Assembly (NCBI GenBank): GCA_039027435.1
Contig: JBCCKF010000015.1
Coordinates: 4,046-68,045 of the forward strand
Direction of reading: 5' to 3'
DNA: 64,000 nucleotides
DNA from: CALBPI01 sp039027435
Lineage (GTDB): Bacteria > Pseudomonadota > Gammaproteobacteria > Steroidobacterales > Woeseiaceae
Below are positions 15,881 through 24,602 of the stretch, in pieces; within the stretch, counting starts at the first letter, position 1; each line of letters begins with the position of its first letter. Both the position numbers and the translations under genes were made by a program. The notes under the pieces are model-generated. The model saw only the letters and a program-made list of their open reading frames with translations. It was not told the origin of the DNA and did no database searches.

Positions 15881-18030
15881 AAGACGCACGCAGCAGTATT
15901 AAACGTTATGCGTCGGGCAGACGCTGGCGCTGGCTCGTATATCAGTTGTGGTGGAGTCTACCGCTGGCCGTGTCAGCGTTTGTGATCGCGCGATGGATGT
16001 CGTGGCCGCTATCGCAGGCTTGGACGTGCGCTGCAGTCGTGGGGTTCATGTCCCTGGTCGGATTTTGTTTCGCTCGACATCGTTCATTCCCCACACTATC
16101 TCGCGTTTCGCAACACCTGGACCGTCGGTTTGACGCACTGCAGGACAGTACGCACCTTTTGTTCGCAAACAATGACGAATTGTCGCGTGTTGCGCGTCTT
16201 CAGCAACAACGAGTTGCAACCCTCGTCAATGACCTGGAGGCAGCGGGTGCGTTGTCGCACGGTGTCGCTAACTTGGTGCCGATGACCGCAGCACTTGGAG
16301 TCTGCGCTGTATTGCTGAATCTCGGATGGTGGTTACCAGGCAGTGTGTCGCTGGACACAGAGCGCCAGACGCTATCGGTAGAGCCAGCTATCATTTCCGC
16401 TCAGGTCGACGAGCGGCCAGCCGATTACACAGGTCTCGCTGCGGTCAGCCACTCGTCGCTCTCATTTGATGCAAGAGAGTTTTCGATGCTCCGCTGGACC
16501 CTGAGGGTGGAAGGTCGCGCCGACTCGGTCAGTATTCAATCGCAGGATGGCGAGCGGATCGCGTTGTATTCGGGTGCGGACGGCTATTGGCAGAGTGAGT
16601 GGGTGCCTGCATTCGCTGCCAACTACCAGGTGTTGCTCGATAATGAGGCCGAGGAGCTGGAGTCGAGCATCGAGCATCGCATCATTGTCGTTCCCGATCG
16701 GCCGCCTGCGTTGCGTATTCTGGCGCCGGTTGACCGGATACGAACGCTCAACGAATCAGAACCAAGGGCTTTGACCGCGAAGCTATCGCTCTCTGACGAT
16801 TATGGTGTGAAGGCACTCAGTGTCGTCGCAACAACTGCGGAAGGCGACGGCGAACAAGTCACGTTTGAAAGCCGTGAGCAGGACCTTACGCGCCTCGTAA
16901 GTGGCGATGGTGAGGTCACTACGACCCTCGAACTTGACTCGTTAGGCGCTGCGCCCGGTCGAGAGGTATACCTTGCCTTCGAAGCAGAGGACGGGCGACC
17001 AGAGACGCCCAACAAGACAGTCAGCACGTCGCTGATTGTTCGCTGGGACGTCGAAAGCGGCAGTCCTGATATTGTTCTCGACAACCAGATTGTGGTTGTC
17101 GAGCCCGAGTATTTTCGAAGTCAACGACAGATCATCATCGACAGTGAAGCGCTGTTGGATGAGCAGGGTTCAATCACGGCGGATACGTTCTCCGCGCGCG
17201 CGCAGTCGCTCGCCTTCGATGAGCGTGCATTACGTTTTCGATATGGCGAATTTATGGGGGAGGAGGCATCCGGGGAGCCAGTAGCAGGGGCTCGCCAGCT
17301 GGGTACCCAGGGTCATTACGTCGGTGATGGCCATAACCATGACGAGGAAGAGTTTGCGCTTGAGGCGAGACGCGAATTTGGCGATGTAATGGCAGCGATC
17401 TCGCCGTACGCACACTTTCACGATCAGGAGGAGCAGGCGACCATCTTCGATTCGGAAACTCGTGCGCTGCTCGGTCAGGCGCTGTCGGCGATGTGGCGTG
17501 CAGAAGGGTTCCTGCTTCAGCACGACCCGGAGAGTAGTCTGCCGCACCAGTACCGTGCGTTGGCATTGATCAAACGGGTTCAGGATCGCTCGCGCGTCGT
17601 CGTCAACAAAGTGGGCGTCAGCATTACGCCTATCGATTTTTCCAGAACATTGACCGGCGAGCTCGATGAGATTCCTGCACGCCGAGAGCTCGACAATGGG
17701 CTGCCTTTGGAAACCGGTGAGTCTGAAGTTCCGGTCGATGCCGTCGTCGCGTTGACCTCGAGCAGCGGGTTCCGTCCCGATGATGTGGAACGGGTACGCA
17801 GATGGGCACGGGCGCGTGCGGCGGAGGCGAGCTCGGCGGGTGATGTGGACGCGGAGCGCGATTTCCGTGACCTGCTCGCTGCGTTGGCTACTTGGCAGAA
17901 AACCGCGGAGTGCCCGGACTGCCGACAGACCGTTCAGGCGGTTTGGCAACGGCAAGGCTTGGTACCGACTGCGCCCCCCGCGAGGCAGCGTCAATCAACG
18001 ATCTGGTTCGACGGGTCGGCAACGCCATGA
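15877..18030 (+). CDS. DUF4175-like membrane protein
   Basis: A 717-residue protein. The ATG at 15877 overlaps the upstream stop as ATGA and is chosen over an earlier in-frame start. Three membrane helices lie in the first 155 residues (about 24-42, 48-66 and 137-155), and a large beta-rich extracytoplasmic part follows, then acidic and helical sequence. The plan is that of DUF4175-like proteins found with MoxR/DUF58 clusters. The segment GHYVGDGHNHDEEEF (near 485-499) is His/Asp/Glu-rich and could bind metal. The function is unknown. Confidence 0.75.
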   Translation: MKDARSSIKRYASGRRWRWLVYQLWWSLPLAVSAFVIARWMSWPLSQAWTCAAVVGFMSLVGFCFARHRSFPTLSRVSQHLDRRFDALQDSTHLLFANNDELSRVARLQQQRVATLVNDLEAAGALSHGVANLVPMTAALGVCAVLLNLGWWLPGSVSLDTERQTLSVEPAIISAQVDERPADYTGLAAVSHSSLSFDAREFSMLRWTLRVEGRADSVSIQSQDGERIALYSGADGYWQSEWVPAFAANYQVLLDNEAEELESSIEHRIIVVPDRPPALRILAPVDRIRTLNESEPRALTAKLSLSDDYGVKALSVVATTAEGDGEQVTFESREQDLTRLVSGDGEVTTTLELDSLGAAPGREVYLAFEAEDGRPETPNKTVSTSLIVRWDVESGSPDIVLDNQIVVVEPEYFRSQRQIIIDSEALLDEQGSITADTFSARAQSLAFDERALRFRYGEFMGEEASGEPVAGARQLGTQGHYVGDGHNHDEEEFALEARREFGDVMAAISPYAHFHDQEEQATIFDSETRALLGQALSAMWRAEGFLLQHDPESSLPHQYRALALIKRVQDRSRVVVNKVGVSITPIDFSRTLTGELDEIPARRELDNGLPLETGESEVPVDAVVALTSSSGFRPDDVERVRRWARARAAEASSAGDVDAERDFRDLLAALATWQKTAECPDCRQTVQAVWQRQGLVPTAPPARQRQSTIWFDGSATP

Positions 18031-19781
18031 TGTGGAGCGACTGGATCGCCGTGTGGGGCGGCGCCAGGATGCTGCCCACACTGATCTGGCTGACGGCAGC
18101 AGCGTTTTTTGCGTCGTTTATTGTCTCGCGACGACTGTCCTGGTTGGCGCAATTTCTCTGGTGGCCGTTGCAATTAGCGACGCTTTTTTGCGTCCTGTTG
18201 ATGGTGTTTCCGCCTAGTATCCCGGGGGAACCAGACAACAGCGTACTGTTGACCACTGGTGGTGATCTTGAACGTGTGCAAGCAGATCGGCTCATGCCCG
18301 GGCTGCTCGATAGCGAGCAACGCATTCGTCAACAGGGCGGTGCATTGCCCGAGGACGTTACCTTGGCGGGGCATGGGTTGACGCCACAGCAATGGTACGA
18401 GCAAACCCGGCCACAGAGTGTGCGGCACAACGCGTCCGCACCGGATGGCTATCTCATGGACTTCGATCTTCCGGCGGAGGTGATAGCCGGTCGCGCGTAC
18501 CCTGCACGCGTAACGCTGGTGCCGAACACGGATAATGTGCGTGTCGACCTTGTCGACGCCAAAGGCGAGCCCGTCGCAACTCTGGAATCTGACGATAATG
18601 GTGCGCTGACGCTGCCTGCGCTGCCCACCGGTAGACGAACCCTCAATCTCATCGTTTCTCGTGATGGTGTCGAGCTAGAGCGAGCGGCGATCGGGGTCAA
18701 TGCGATTCAACCGGAGTTGGCGCGTATCTTATTGGTGCAGGATGCGCCTGGGTTTGAGGGACGCTACTTCTTGTCATGGGCGGGAGCGGCAGGTGCTTCG
18801 GTGGCGGTTCGTACGCAGGTTTCTGAAGCAAGATTCCTCACGCGATTTGTCAATCGGGACGCAGTCGATCTCGACAGGCTCGACAGATCGTTGTTGGAAT
18901 CTATCGATCTCGTGGCGATCAGCGGAGCAGCATTTGGTGCACTCAGTAGCGATGAACGTGAGCGACTCCTCGATGCCGAATCCGATTCCGGTGTCCTTGT
19001 CATGATTCATGACGCAGATGATCTGAAAGCCGTTGGCTCAATGTCTGGCGTTATTATTCGCGACAATCCGTCCGAGGTGATCTATCAAGTCGACGCGAGT
19101 GTCGCTCATGTCGAGTCGGGACTCTCAAGGTTGAACGTCAGATTCGATGACACTATCTGGATTCCGGTGTTGACGGACCTTGCCGGTGACGCGTTGATCG
19201 TCGTGCGCCGAGACAATCCTTCGTTCGCATTGTCGCTGATACGAGACTCATTCCGAGTTCATGGCGCTGGGGGTGCCGAGGCCTACGCGGAACTCTGGTC
19301 GCCCGTCATTGAGCGCCTGGCGCGGCCTGCGGATACGTCACAACTGATGGTGTCGCCGGAAAGACCGAGAGTGTATGAGCGTTTGCGCGTCTGTGCGCAG
19401 CCAGAGGGGTCTGTCTCAACACTGCGCATAGTGGCGCCAGACGGATCGAGCAGCGAGCAACGCTTGTTCGAATCCGCGCTTCGGCTTGGCCAACAGTGCA
19501 CGTGGTTTTGGCCGGATCAGATTGGGTGGCACCGATTTGAAAGCGATAGTTTGAGCACCGAGCGCTACGTCGCCAGTAGTCAGAGTTGGTCGGGATCGCA
19601 TTCTCGAGCTGCTTTGTCGATCACAGAGGCTGTTGCCCAAATCTCGGGGAGTGGCGAGGGAGTGCAGCAAGCACCACGTCAAGTGCAGCGCGAAAAGATC
19701 TTGCCTTGGCTTTTGAGCTTGTGGCTATTGAGCTGGTTCGTACAGAGAATCGCGTTGGCACCGAGATCAACGTCTGTCTGA
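18027..19781 (+). CDS. membrane protein, last gene of the TldD/MoxR operon
   Basis: A 584-residue protein starting at ATG 18027, which overlaps the DUF4175 stop as ATGA. Two N-terminal helices (about 10-28 and 37-57), a long periplasmic region with an amidotransferase- or vWA-like fold (LARILLVQDAPGFEGRYF near 231-248), and a C-terminal helix (about 560-577) are seen. This repeats the BatA plan on a larger scale, as often seen for the last gene of such clusters. I cannot assign a family with confidence. Confidence 0.72.
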   Translation: MMWSDWIAVWGGARMLPTLIWLTAAAFFASFIVSRRLSWLAQFLWWPLQLATLFCVLLMVFPPSIPGEPDNSVLLTTGGDLERVQADRLMPGLLDSEQRIRQQGGALPEDVTLAGHGLTPQQWYEQTRPQSVRHNASAPDGYLMDFDLPAEVIAGRAYPARVTLVPNTDNVRVDLVDAKGEPVATLESDDNGALTLPALPTGRRTLNLIVSRDGVELERAAIGVNAIQPELARILLVQDAPGFEGRYFLSWAGAAGASVAVRTQVSEARFLTRFVNRDAVDLDRLDRSLLESIDLVAISGAAFGALSSDERERLLDAESDSGVLVMIHDADDLKAVGSMSGVIIRDNPSEVIYQVDASVAHVESGLSRLNVRFDDTIWIPVLTDLAGDALIVVRRDNPSFALSLIRDSFRVHGAGGAEAYAELWSPVIERLARPADTSQLMVSPERPRVYERLRVCAQPEGSVSTLRIVAPDGSSSEQRLFESALRLGQQCTWFWPDQIGWHRFESDSLSTERYVASSQSWSGSHSRAALSITEAVAQISGSGEGVQQAPRQVQREKILPWLLSLWLLSWFVQRIALAPRSTSV

Positions 19782-19788
19782 ATAGTTG

Positions 19789-20640
19789 CTACGGAGAGGT
19801 TTGGCGCAACGTTGCTTCCGTGGCTCCGGGTTCCGGCGGTCGTGGCTCTATCAGACTCCCGTCTCCGCGATAGATGAGATAGTTCGAGTCATACTTAACC
19901 CACGCCTCATCCGCGTCCTGCTCGATCTTTCCGAGCATCTTCGTGAGGTTCTTGCGTGTCTGCCGTGCGACCAGGCTGTCGGGCACAATACCGCCGAGGT
20001 CGACTGTGGCATGCACCATCACCAGAGTGCGGGAGGGTCCTGCTGCGCCCATTACCCAGGCGCCATTATTCAGCGGTAGTGGGACAGACTTTTGCGCCTG
20101 TTTCACCGAGATACCGGCGAACTCACCCTCATTGAAAAGATCGTTTACCCGGCTCGACGCACTCGGCACAAGCGACCATCGGTGCTCCCATAGACGATTC
20201 GTCGAATTGTGTGCCAGTGTTGTGTTTTTCTCCGTTCGAATCAGCCAGTGACGGTCTCGCAGAGGCCAGGGCATATCCAGGTGTTGATACCAGTCGCCGC
20301 CCCCTAACGCGTTTGTCTCGAGCAATCGTTCTGTAAGGCGATTGCTATATCCGGCATCAAACGCCAGAGCTGCGAGCCACAGTGGCTCTCGGGCTTGTTG
20401 GATTAGTCGGTAACCAATCACTCGCAGCGAAGTGGTTTCTTCGCCGTCCGTGGTCTCGGTAACGGAAACCTTGCGATAAATCACTTCACCCTGGTAGAGC
20501 TTAGACAGGCTAGCTTGGTCGAGACCACTGACCGGCACGCCAGACGCACGCTGGTACTCGATCAGCAGATCGATGATGGTCTCATCAGCCTGTACCACTC
20601 CGGAAAGCAACAGACAAAGCGTCGTGACTAGGGTGCGCAT
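19789..20640 (-). CDS. exported START/SRPBCC-like lipid-binding protein
   Basis: A 283-residue protein with a cleavable signal peptide (cut after VVQA, residue 18), so it is predicted to be periplasmic. The body looks like a START domain: a central region with DMPWPLRDRHWLI (about 124-136) and a C-terminal helix preceded by VDLGGIVPDSLVARQ (about 212-226), which is typical of bacterial START proteins. These fold into a lipid-binding cavity. It is the last gene of the olsB-olsA run, 18 bases after the fusion gene, which fits a role in lipid handling. Confidence 0.72.
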   Translation of the reverse strand: MRTLVTTLCLLLSGVVQADETIIDLLIEYQRASGVPVSGLDQASLSKLYQGEVIYRKVSVTETTDGEETTSLRVIGYRLIQQAREPLWLAALAFDAGYSNRLTERLLETNALGGGDWYQHLDMPWPLRDRHWLIRTEKNTTLAHNSTNRLWEHRWSLVPSASSRVNDLFNEGEFAGISVKQAQKSVPLPLNNGAWVMGAAGPSRTLVMVHATVDLGGIVPDSLVARQTRKNLTKMLGKIEQDADEAWVKYDSNYLIYRGDGSLIEPRPPEPGATEATLRQTSP

Positions 20641-20658
20641 ATGCCTGATATTAGCAAA

Positions 20659-23202
20659 CTATTTTGCGCTCGCAGACTGTGCCAATGCCCGTAACTCCCT
20701 GATCACGCGTATCGCACCGGGGGGGCGATGACCTGACCGGAAAAGTTGATCTCCGATTCGCCATGCACGAGCCCAGTGTGCGCAGGTTGCGGCAAGGCCG
20801 TCGCGAAGCGGAGCGCCGGGGTGATAGATGTGAGCAGGTTCGGAGGTTAATCCGTTGAGTTCCACTATGGACAAAGACTCCCCTTGCATCAGTGAATCAG
20901 GATTCGGCACAAAGAGGTCAAAGCGACCGAGATAAAAGCCGTCAAAGTGCCCGGTAATGCGATCGAGCGCCTGAGCCAGCTGTTCACTGTTCAGGTGGCG
21001 AGCATCCGTAAAGATGCTCCCTCTGCTGTGAGTGCCAATGGTATTCAACCGCACCAACTCGTCCTTGCCTGGCACGCGGCGAAGGTCTTGTGAATGCGCC
21101 TTAAGAAAAAACGCTGCCATGTTAACGGCACGATCGTCTTCAATAATCAGTTGCTCAAGTGGCGTTTGCCCGTCGCCCGTGACGATCGTGTGTCCTTTGT
21201 GGGCAATCGAAGTCACAGAGCCGGTGGTGGCGTTTGGTAGTCTGAAGTACATGACGCCGTATTCCTCGCCACCCACCATCTGTTGTGCAATCACCAGTCC
21301 ATTGGCACTGGAAAGATATGCCTCCGCCTGAGCCTCATTCTGTATGACCGCAACCTCACGTCCACGCTCGCCCGCATCCGGTTTCATCACGACGGGATAG
21401 CCACCGTGGGTAGCGACGAATTCACGGGCACGCTGCAAGCTGGTTTCGACTTGGTCGCTGTCGATTGTGACAAACGGTGCGACCGCCCCAGATGGTGAGA
21501 GTGCGCTGAGAATTTGTGATTTGGATTCACCGGTCAGCCCACTGAGCGGGATCACCGGGTTTGCGATCGTGAACAGGGTCAATGAACGATATCGAATCGC
21601 CATCCCGATGTTGAAGATAACCACGGGTGCGTAATACGCCCAGCGCGGCCAATACTCGAAACGCGTCAGGCGGCGCCAGCGTCCCAACGCCAGTCTTCGC
21701 CCTTGGTGGGTGAACAGTGGCGGCAATACTCGCGCGGCAAGCACCAGTAACAATGCGCCACCGAGGAGCAGCCAGATTGCAGATGCCGCGTAATCCTGAA
21801 ACCAGCGTTCGACGATGGCACCGTAGGTCGCTGCAGCGCCAACCAGAATCGGTGTCCAGATTGCCGTTGCCAGCGCGAAATAGCTGACAAAGATCGGTGT
21901 TGGCATGCGCAGCGCGCCGGCAACAAGATAAGTCGGTAGTCGAGTCCCAGGCGTAAACCGACTGATGATGATGACCAGAGGGCCGCGGCGTGTTAGCCAG
22001 TCTGCAGCGCGGTCGATTGCGGCATCGCTGACGAGCTTTCGCGCCGCGGGTGCGCCAAACCAGCGGCCCACGAAAAACAGGGCCACGTCGCTCGTGAACA
22101 GTCCGATCAGGCAGGCGAGTATTGCGACGGGCAACGACAGGATGCCCTGAGCGACAAGAAAGCCCGATGCAATGCAGGTCAAGTCTTCGCTGACATAGGC
22201 GGCCACTACAATGGCAAGAAACAGCACGACCAACGGGAATCCTGAAAGCGGTTCTCGTTCACCGACGACATAGGGTAAATCTGCCGCCTTGAGTCGTGAT
22301 GGGTCGGCCGATGCGCGCGTGTCTTGTGCACCTGCATTCACCCGATTGATAAACGCCTGAATCGCGGGTATTGCAAGCTCCGGTGTTCCGTAGCCGATTT
22401 CGTGTCCGGCATCGACGGCCACGAGCGTGCTTTGTGGGATCAGCCTCCGGTGTTCCTCGGCGGCCTCGAAGGGCACTAACCCGTCGCGTTCACCGTGCAC
22501 AATGAGTGTGGGGACTTCGATACGCTTTAACTTCTCACGCAACACCCGCTGGTCAGTGTCGACCAGGTTTTTCGCATACCCATAACCGAGGATTGCGCCG
22601 TCCAGGAAACCGAAGTGAGGCAAGAGCCACTCGCAGGCATTGATCAGTGCGAGCTGTCCGGCATATACGGCGTGATTAACAGGGTAGCTGCCAAACAGTT
22701 CAAGCTCCTGCACACCGATAGCGGCAAGCAGCGTCAAACTATCAACGCGATCTGCGTGATCGCTGGCCATCACAATAGCGGGAGCGCCACCCTGACTGTA
22801 GCCGATGATATGTGCCGACTTGATGCCTATGGCATCGAGGAGATCGGCGACATAGTCGCCGTGCGTGATGCTGGAGTAATCTGCGAGCTCGAGTGTCGAG
22901 CGTCCGAACCCTGGTAGATCAGGAGAGATCACGTAGAAATCGGTGTCCAACAGTTTGGCGAGTGATCGCAACGCTGGAGACGCCACGGGAGTTCCATGCA
23001 AGAGCACTACCGCTGGATTTTCCGAGTCACCATAGCGGCGTACCGCGATATCGATGGTGTCACCCGTCAACTCGTTAGCATCGCGCTCGGCCAGAGTTAT
23101 GGCGATCTGATCGGACTGAAGAGGAAGTGCGTCGTCGCTCAGCAGTCGCACCCCATTCGAGGCAAGCAGCAATACGAGCCACAACCAGAGAAAACGACGC
23201 AT
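20659..23202 (-). CDS. alpha/beta hydrolase - DedA/VTT - ATP-grasp fusion protein
   Basis: An 847-residue protein with three parts. Residues 1-295 are a signal/anchor helix and an alpha/beta hydrolase with GYSQGG (nucleophile Ser136), Asp240 (HGERDG) and His267 (DAGHE). Residues 318-495 are a DedA/VTT membrane domain with the RFTPGTR motif (415-421). Residues 560-830 are an ATP-grasp domain with VVMKPD (Lys607), GRFD (759-762) and VELNG (Glu781, Asn783). All catalytic residues appear intact. DedA proteins flip or scramble lipids, and ATP-grasp enzymes ligate carboxylates to amines. The gene lies 7 bases after the DinB-like gene, in an operon with olsB and olsA. The joint function is unknown. 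Confidence 0.88.
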   Translation of the reverse strand: MRRFLWLWLVLLLASNGVRLLSDDALPLQSDQIAITLAERDANELTGDTIDIAVRRYGDSENPAVVLLHGTPVASPALRSLAKLLDTDFYVISPDLPGFGRSTLELADYSSITHGDYVADLLDAIGIKSAHIIGYSQGGAPAIVMASDHADRVDSLTLLAAIGVQELELFGSYPVNHAVYAGQLALINACEWLLPHFGFLDGAILGYGYAKNLVDTDQRVLREKLKRIEVPTLIVHGERDGLVPFEAAEEHRRLIPQSTLVAVDAGHEIGYGTPELAIPAIQAFINRVNAGAQDTRASADPSRLKAADLPYVVGEREPLSGFPLVVLFLAIVVAAYVSEDLTCIASGFLVAQGILSLPVAILACLIGLFTSDVALFFVGRWFGAPAARKLVSDAAIDRAADWLTRRGPLVIIISRFTPGTRLPTYLVAGALRMPTPIFVSYFALATAIWTPILVGAAATYGAIVERWFQDYAASAIWLLLGGALLLVLAARVLPPLFTHQGRRLALGRWRRLTRFEYWPRWAYYAPVVIFNIGMAIRYRSLTLFTIANPVIPLSGLTGESKSQILSALSPSGAVAPFVTIDSDQVETSLQRAREFVATHGGYPVVMKPDAGERGREVAVIQNEAQAEAYLSSANGLVIAQQMVGGEEYGVMYFRLPNATTGSVTSIAHKGHTIVTGDGQTPLEQLIIEDDRAVNMAAFFLKAHSQDLRRVPGKDELVRLNTIGTHSRGSIFTDARHLNSEQLAQALDRITGHFDGFYLGRFDLFVPNPDSLMQGESLSIVELNGLTSEPAHIYHPGAPLRDGLAATCAHWARAWRIGDQLFRSGHRPPGAIRVIRELRALAQSASAK

Positions 23203-23209
23203 CGGGTGT

Positions 23210-23716
23210 TTAAGTGCCGCTTGCGTGGCGCAGGGTTGAGGGCGCTACTCCAAAATCAGCGGTAGTGGTCAACGAGAGCTGCGCGGCTGCAGCGGCAATC
23301 AGCGCATCGTGATGGACGGTGTGGCTCACCAGAAACTGAAGCTCACGTTGCAACGAGGTCGGCGCCGCGACTTGAGTACTCTGAGCCGAGCCGCAGTCCA
23401 TGCAAACGGTCAAGGCAAGTGCCGGGTCAACGCTTTGCAATTTGCCCAGTCGATCGACCTGGTCATCGATTCTTTGCAACGCGTAATCAACATCCTGTTC
23501 TGTTCTAGGATCACGTTGACGTTCGTCATAGTTGATGTGCCCGCGTTCCAGACCCGTCCAGAATGCATCGTAATGATCCAGAACATGGCGCACATGGGCG
23601 CCGATGCCGCTATCGCAAGGGCTGACCGATGCCGTGTACTGTTCCGCTGTCATTTGCGCGACAACGTCACGCAGACGCCGTAGGCCAGCTATGTTGTCAG
23701 CGTGCAGCGCGATCAT
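23210..23716 (-). CDS. DinB-like four-helix protein
   Basis: A 168-residue protein resembling the DinB/YfiT superfamily, which are four-helix bundles with a three-histidine metal site. HVRHVLDHYDAF (about 43-54) and VSHTVHHDAL (about 129-138) supply the expected histidines. Members include thiol transferases (bacillithiol and mycothiol S-transferases) and uncharacterised proteins. The start overlaps the end of olsA by 20 bases, so it is coupled to lipid synthesis genes. The function is not predictable. Confidence 0.7.
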   Translation of the reverse strand: MIALHADNIAGLRRLRDVVAQMTAEQYTASVSPCDSGIGAHVRHVLDHYDAFWTGLERGHINYDERQRDPRTEQDVDYALQRIDDQVDRLGKLQSVDPALALTVCMDCGSAQSTQVAAPTSLQRELQFLVSHTVHHDALIAAAAAQLSLTTTADFGVAPSTLRHASGT

Positions 23717-24590
23717 GGTTCTTATCCTGGTGTTGTTGGTGAGTGTTCAGTGCATCGTTGGCCGAGCGTGGAATAGCTTCTGATTCCACGGTTGCAGCGT
23801 CCGGAAAGTTCTTGAGCTGAAGAGTATGAATATCTTCCCGCACCTTCAGCGCCAATTCCTTGCGATCTGTCGCAAGTTGTTGCGAGCTCGAAAAGCGCAC
23901 CGTAGCCGTAAAACCGCGCAGATGCATCAATCGCCAAACATGGGACGCGAAATCCATATCGCCGTAATAGCAGATCGCTCTGTGCGCATGCGGATCGCCG
24001 GAATGTGTCTCGAAGTAAATCGCTGCCGTGTTTACCGGGTACGCGTGTCGTGCCGGCACTTCCAGCAAGGACGGTCGTATCGGCAGAACAAAGTCGGATT
24101 CGGAACTTGTGCCTTCCGGAAACAGAACGACGCCGTCGCCGCGTTCCAGCGCTTCGAGGATCGTGGCATTAGCACGTGGAATATCGCGGTGGCGCTCACG
24201 GTTAATGTAAAGCGTATCAGCGAGCCTCGTCAGCATACCGATAACCGGCCAATGCTTAACGTCCGCTTTTGATACAAACACCGCGGGGAGCCTTTGGGCG
24301 AGAACAACGATATCGAGATAGCTGAGGTGATTACTTGCCAGAAAAAACGGTGCGGCCGGCGGTGTTCCGTGCCACACAACGCGCCCGCCGATCAACGCAA
24401 CTACGCCGCGTGCCCATAAAGAAAAATGCGCCACACGCCAGGCTTGTTTTCGGCTTGGCCAGGGCCTTAGTACCAATCGCCCGATAGACAGCGAAACCAC
24501 AATCAGCAGCGTGAACCCGCCGATCAGCAGCAGGCGCCATAGCGCGACGCAGCGCCTCCAGAGGCTAAAGCTGTGCGGTTGTTCGACCAT
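23697..24590 (-). CDS. olsA: 1-acyl-glycerol-3-phosphate/lyso-ornithine lipid acyltransferase (PlsC family)
   Basis: A 297-residue PlsC-type acyltransferase with an N-terminal membrane helix (about 17-38). NHLSYLD (the HX4D motif, about 107-113) and FPEGTSS (about 177-183) are the catalytic and substrate-binding boxes. It follows an OlsB-like gene by 12 bases, so the best assignment is OlsA, which adds the second, ester-linked acyl chain to lyso-ornithine lipid. PlsC itself is the alternative. It acts at the inner membrane. Confidence 0.85.
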   Translation of the reverse strand: MVEQPHSFSLWRRCVALWRLLLIGGFTLLIVVSLSIGRLVLRPWPSRKQAWRVAHFSLWARGVVALIGGRVVWHGTPPAAPFFLASNHLSYLDIVVLAQRLPAVFVSKADVKHWPVIGMLTRLADTLYINRERHRDIPRANATILEALERGDGVVLFPEGTSSESDFVLPIRPSLLEVPARHAYPVNTAAIYFETHSGDPHAHRAICYYGDMDFASHVWRLMHLRGFTATVRFSSSQQLATDRKELALKVREDIHTLQLKNFPDAATVESEAIPRSANDALNTHQQHQDKNHDRAAR

Positions 24591-24602
24591 GCTGCAGAAC
24601 GC

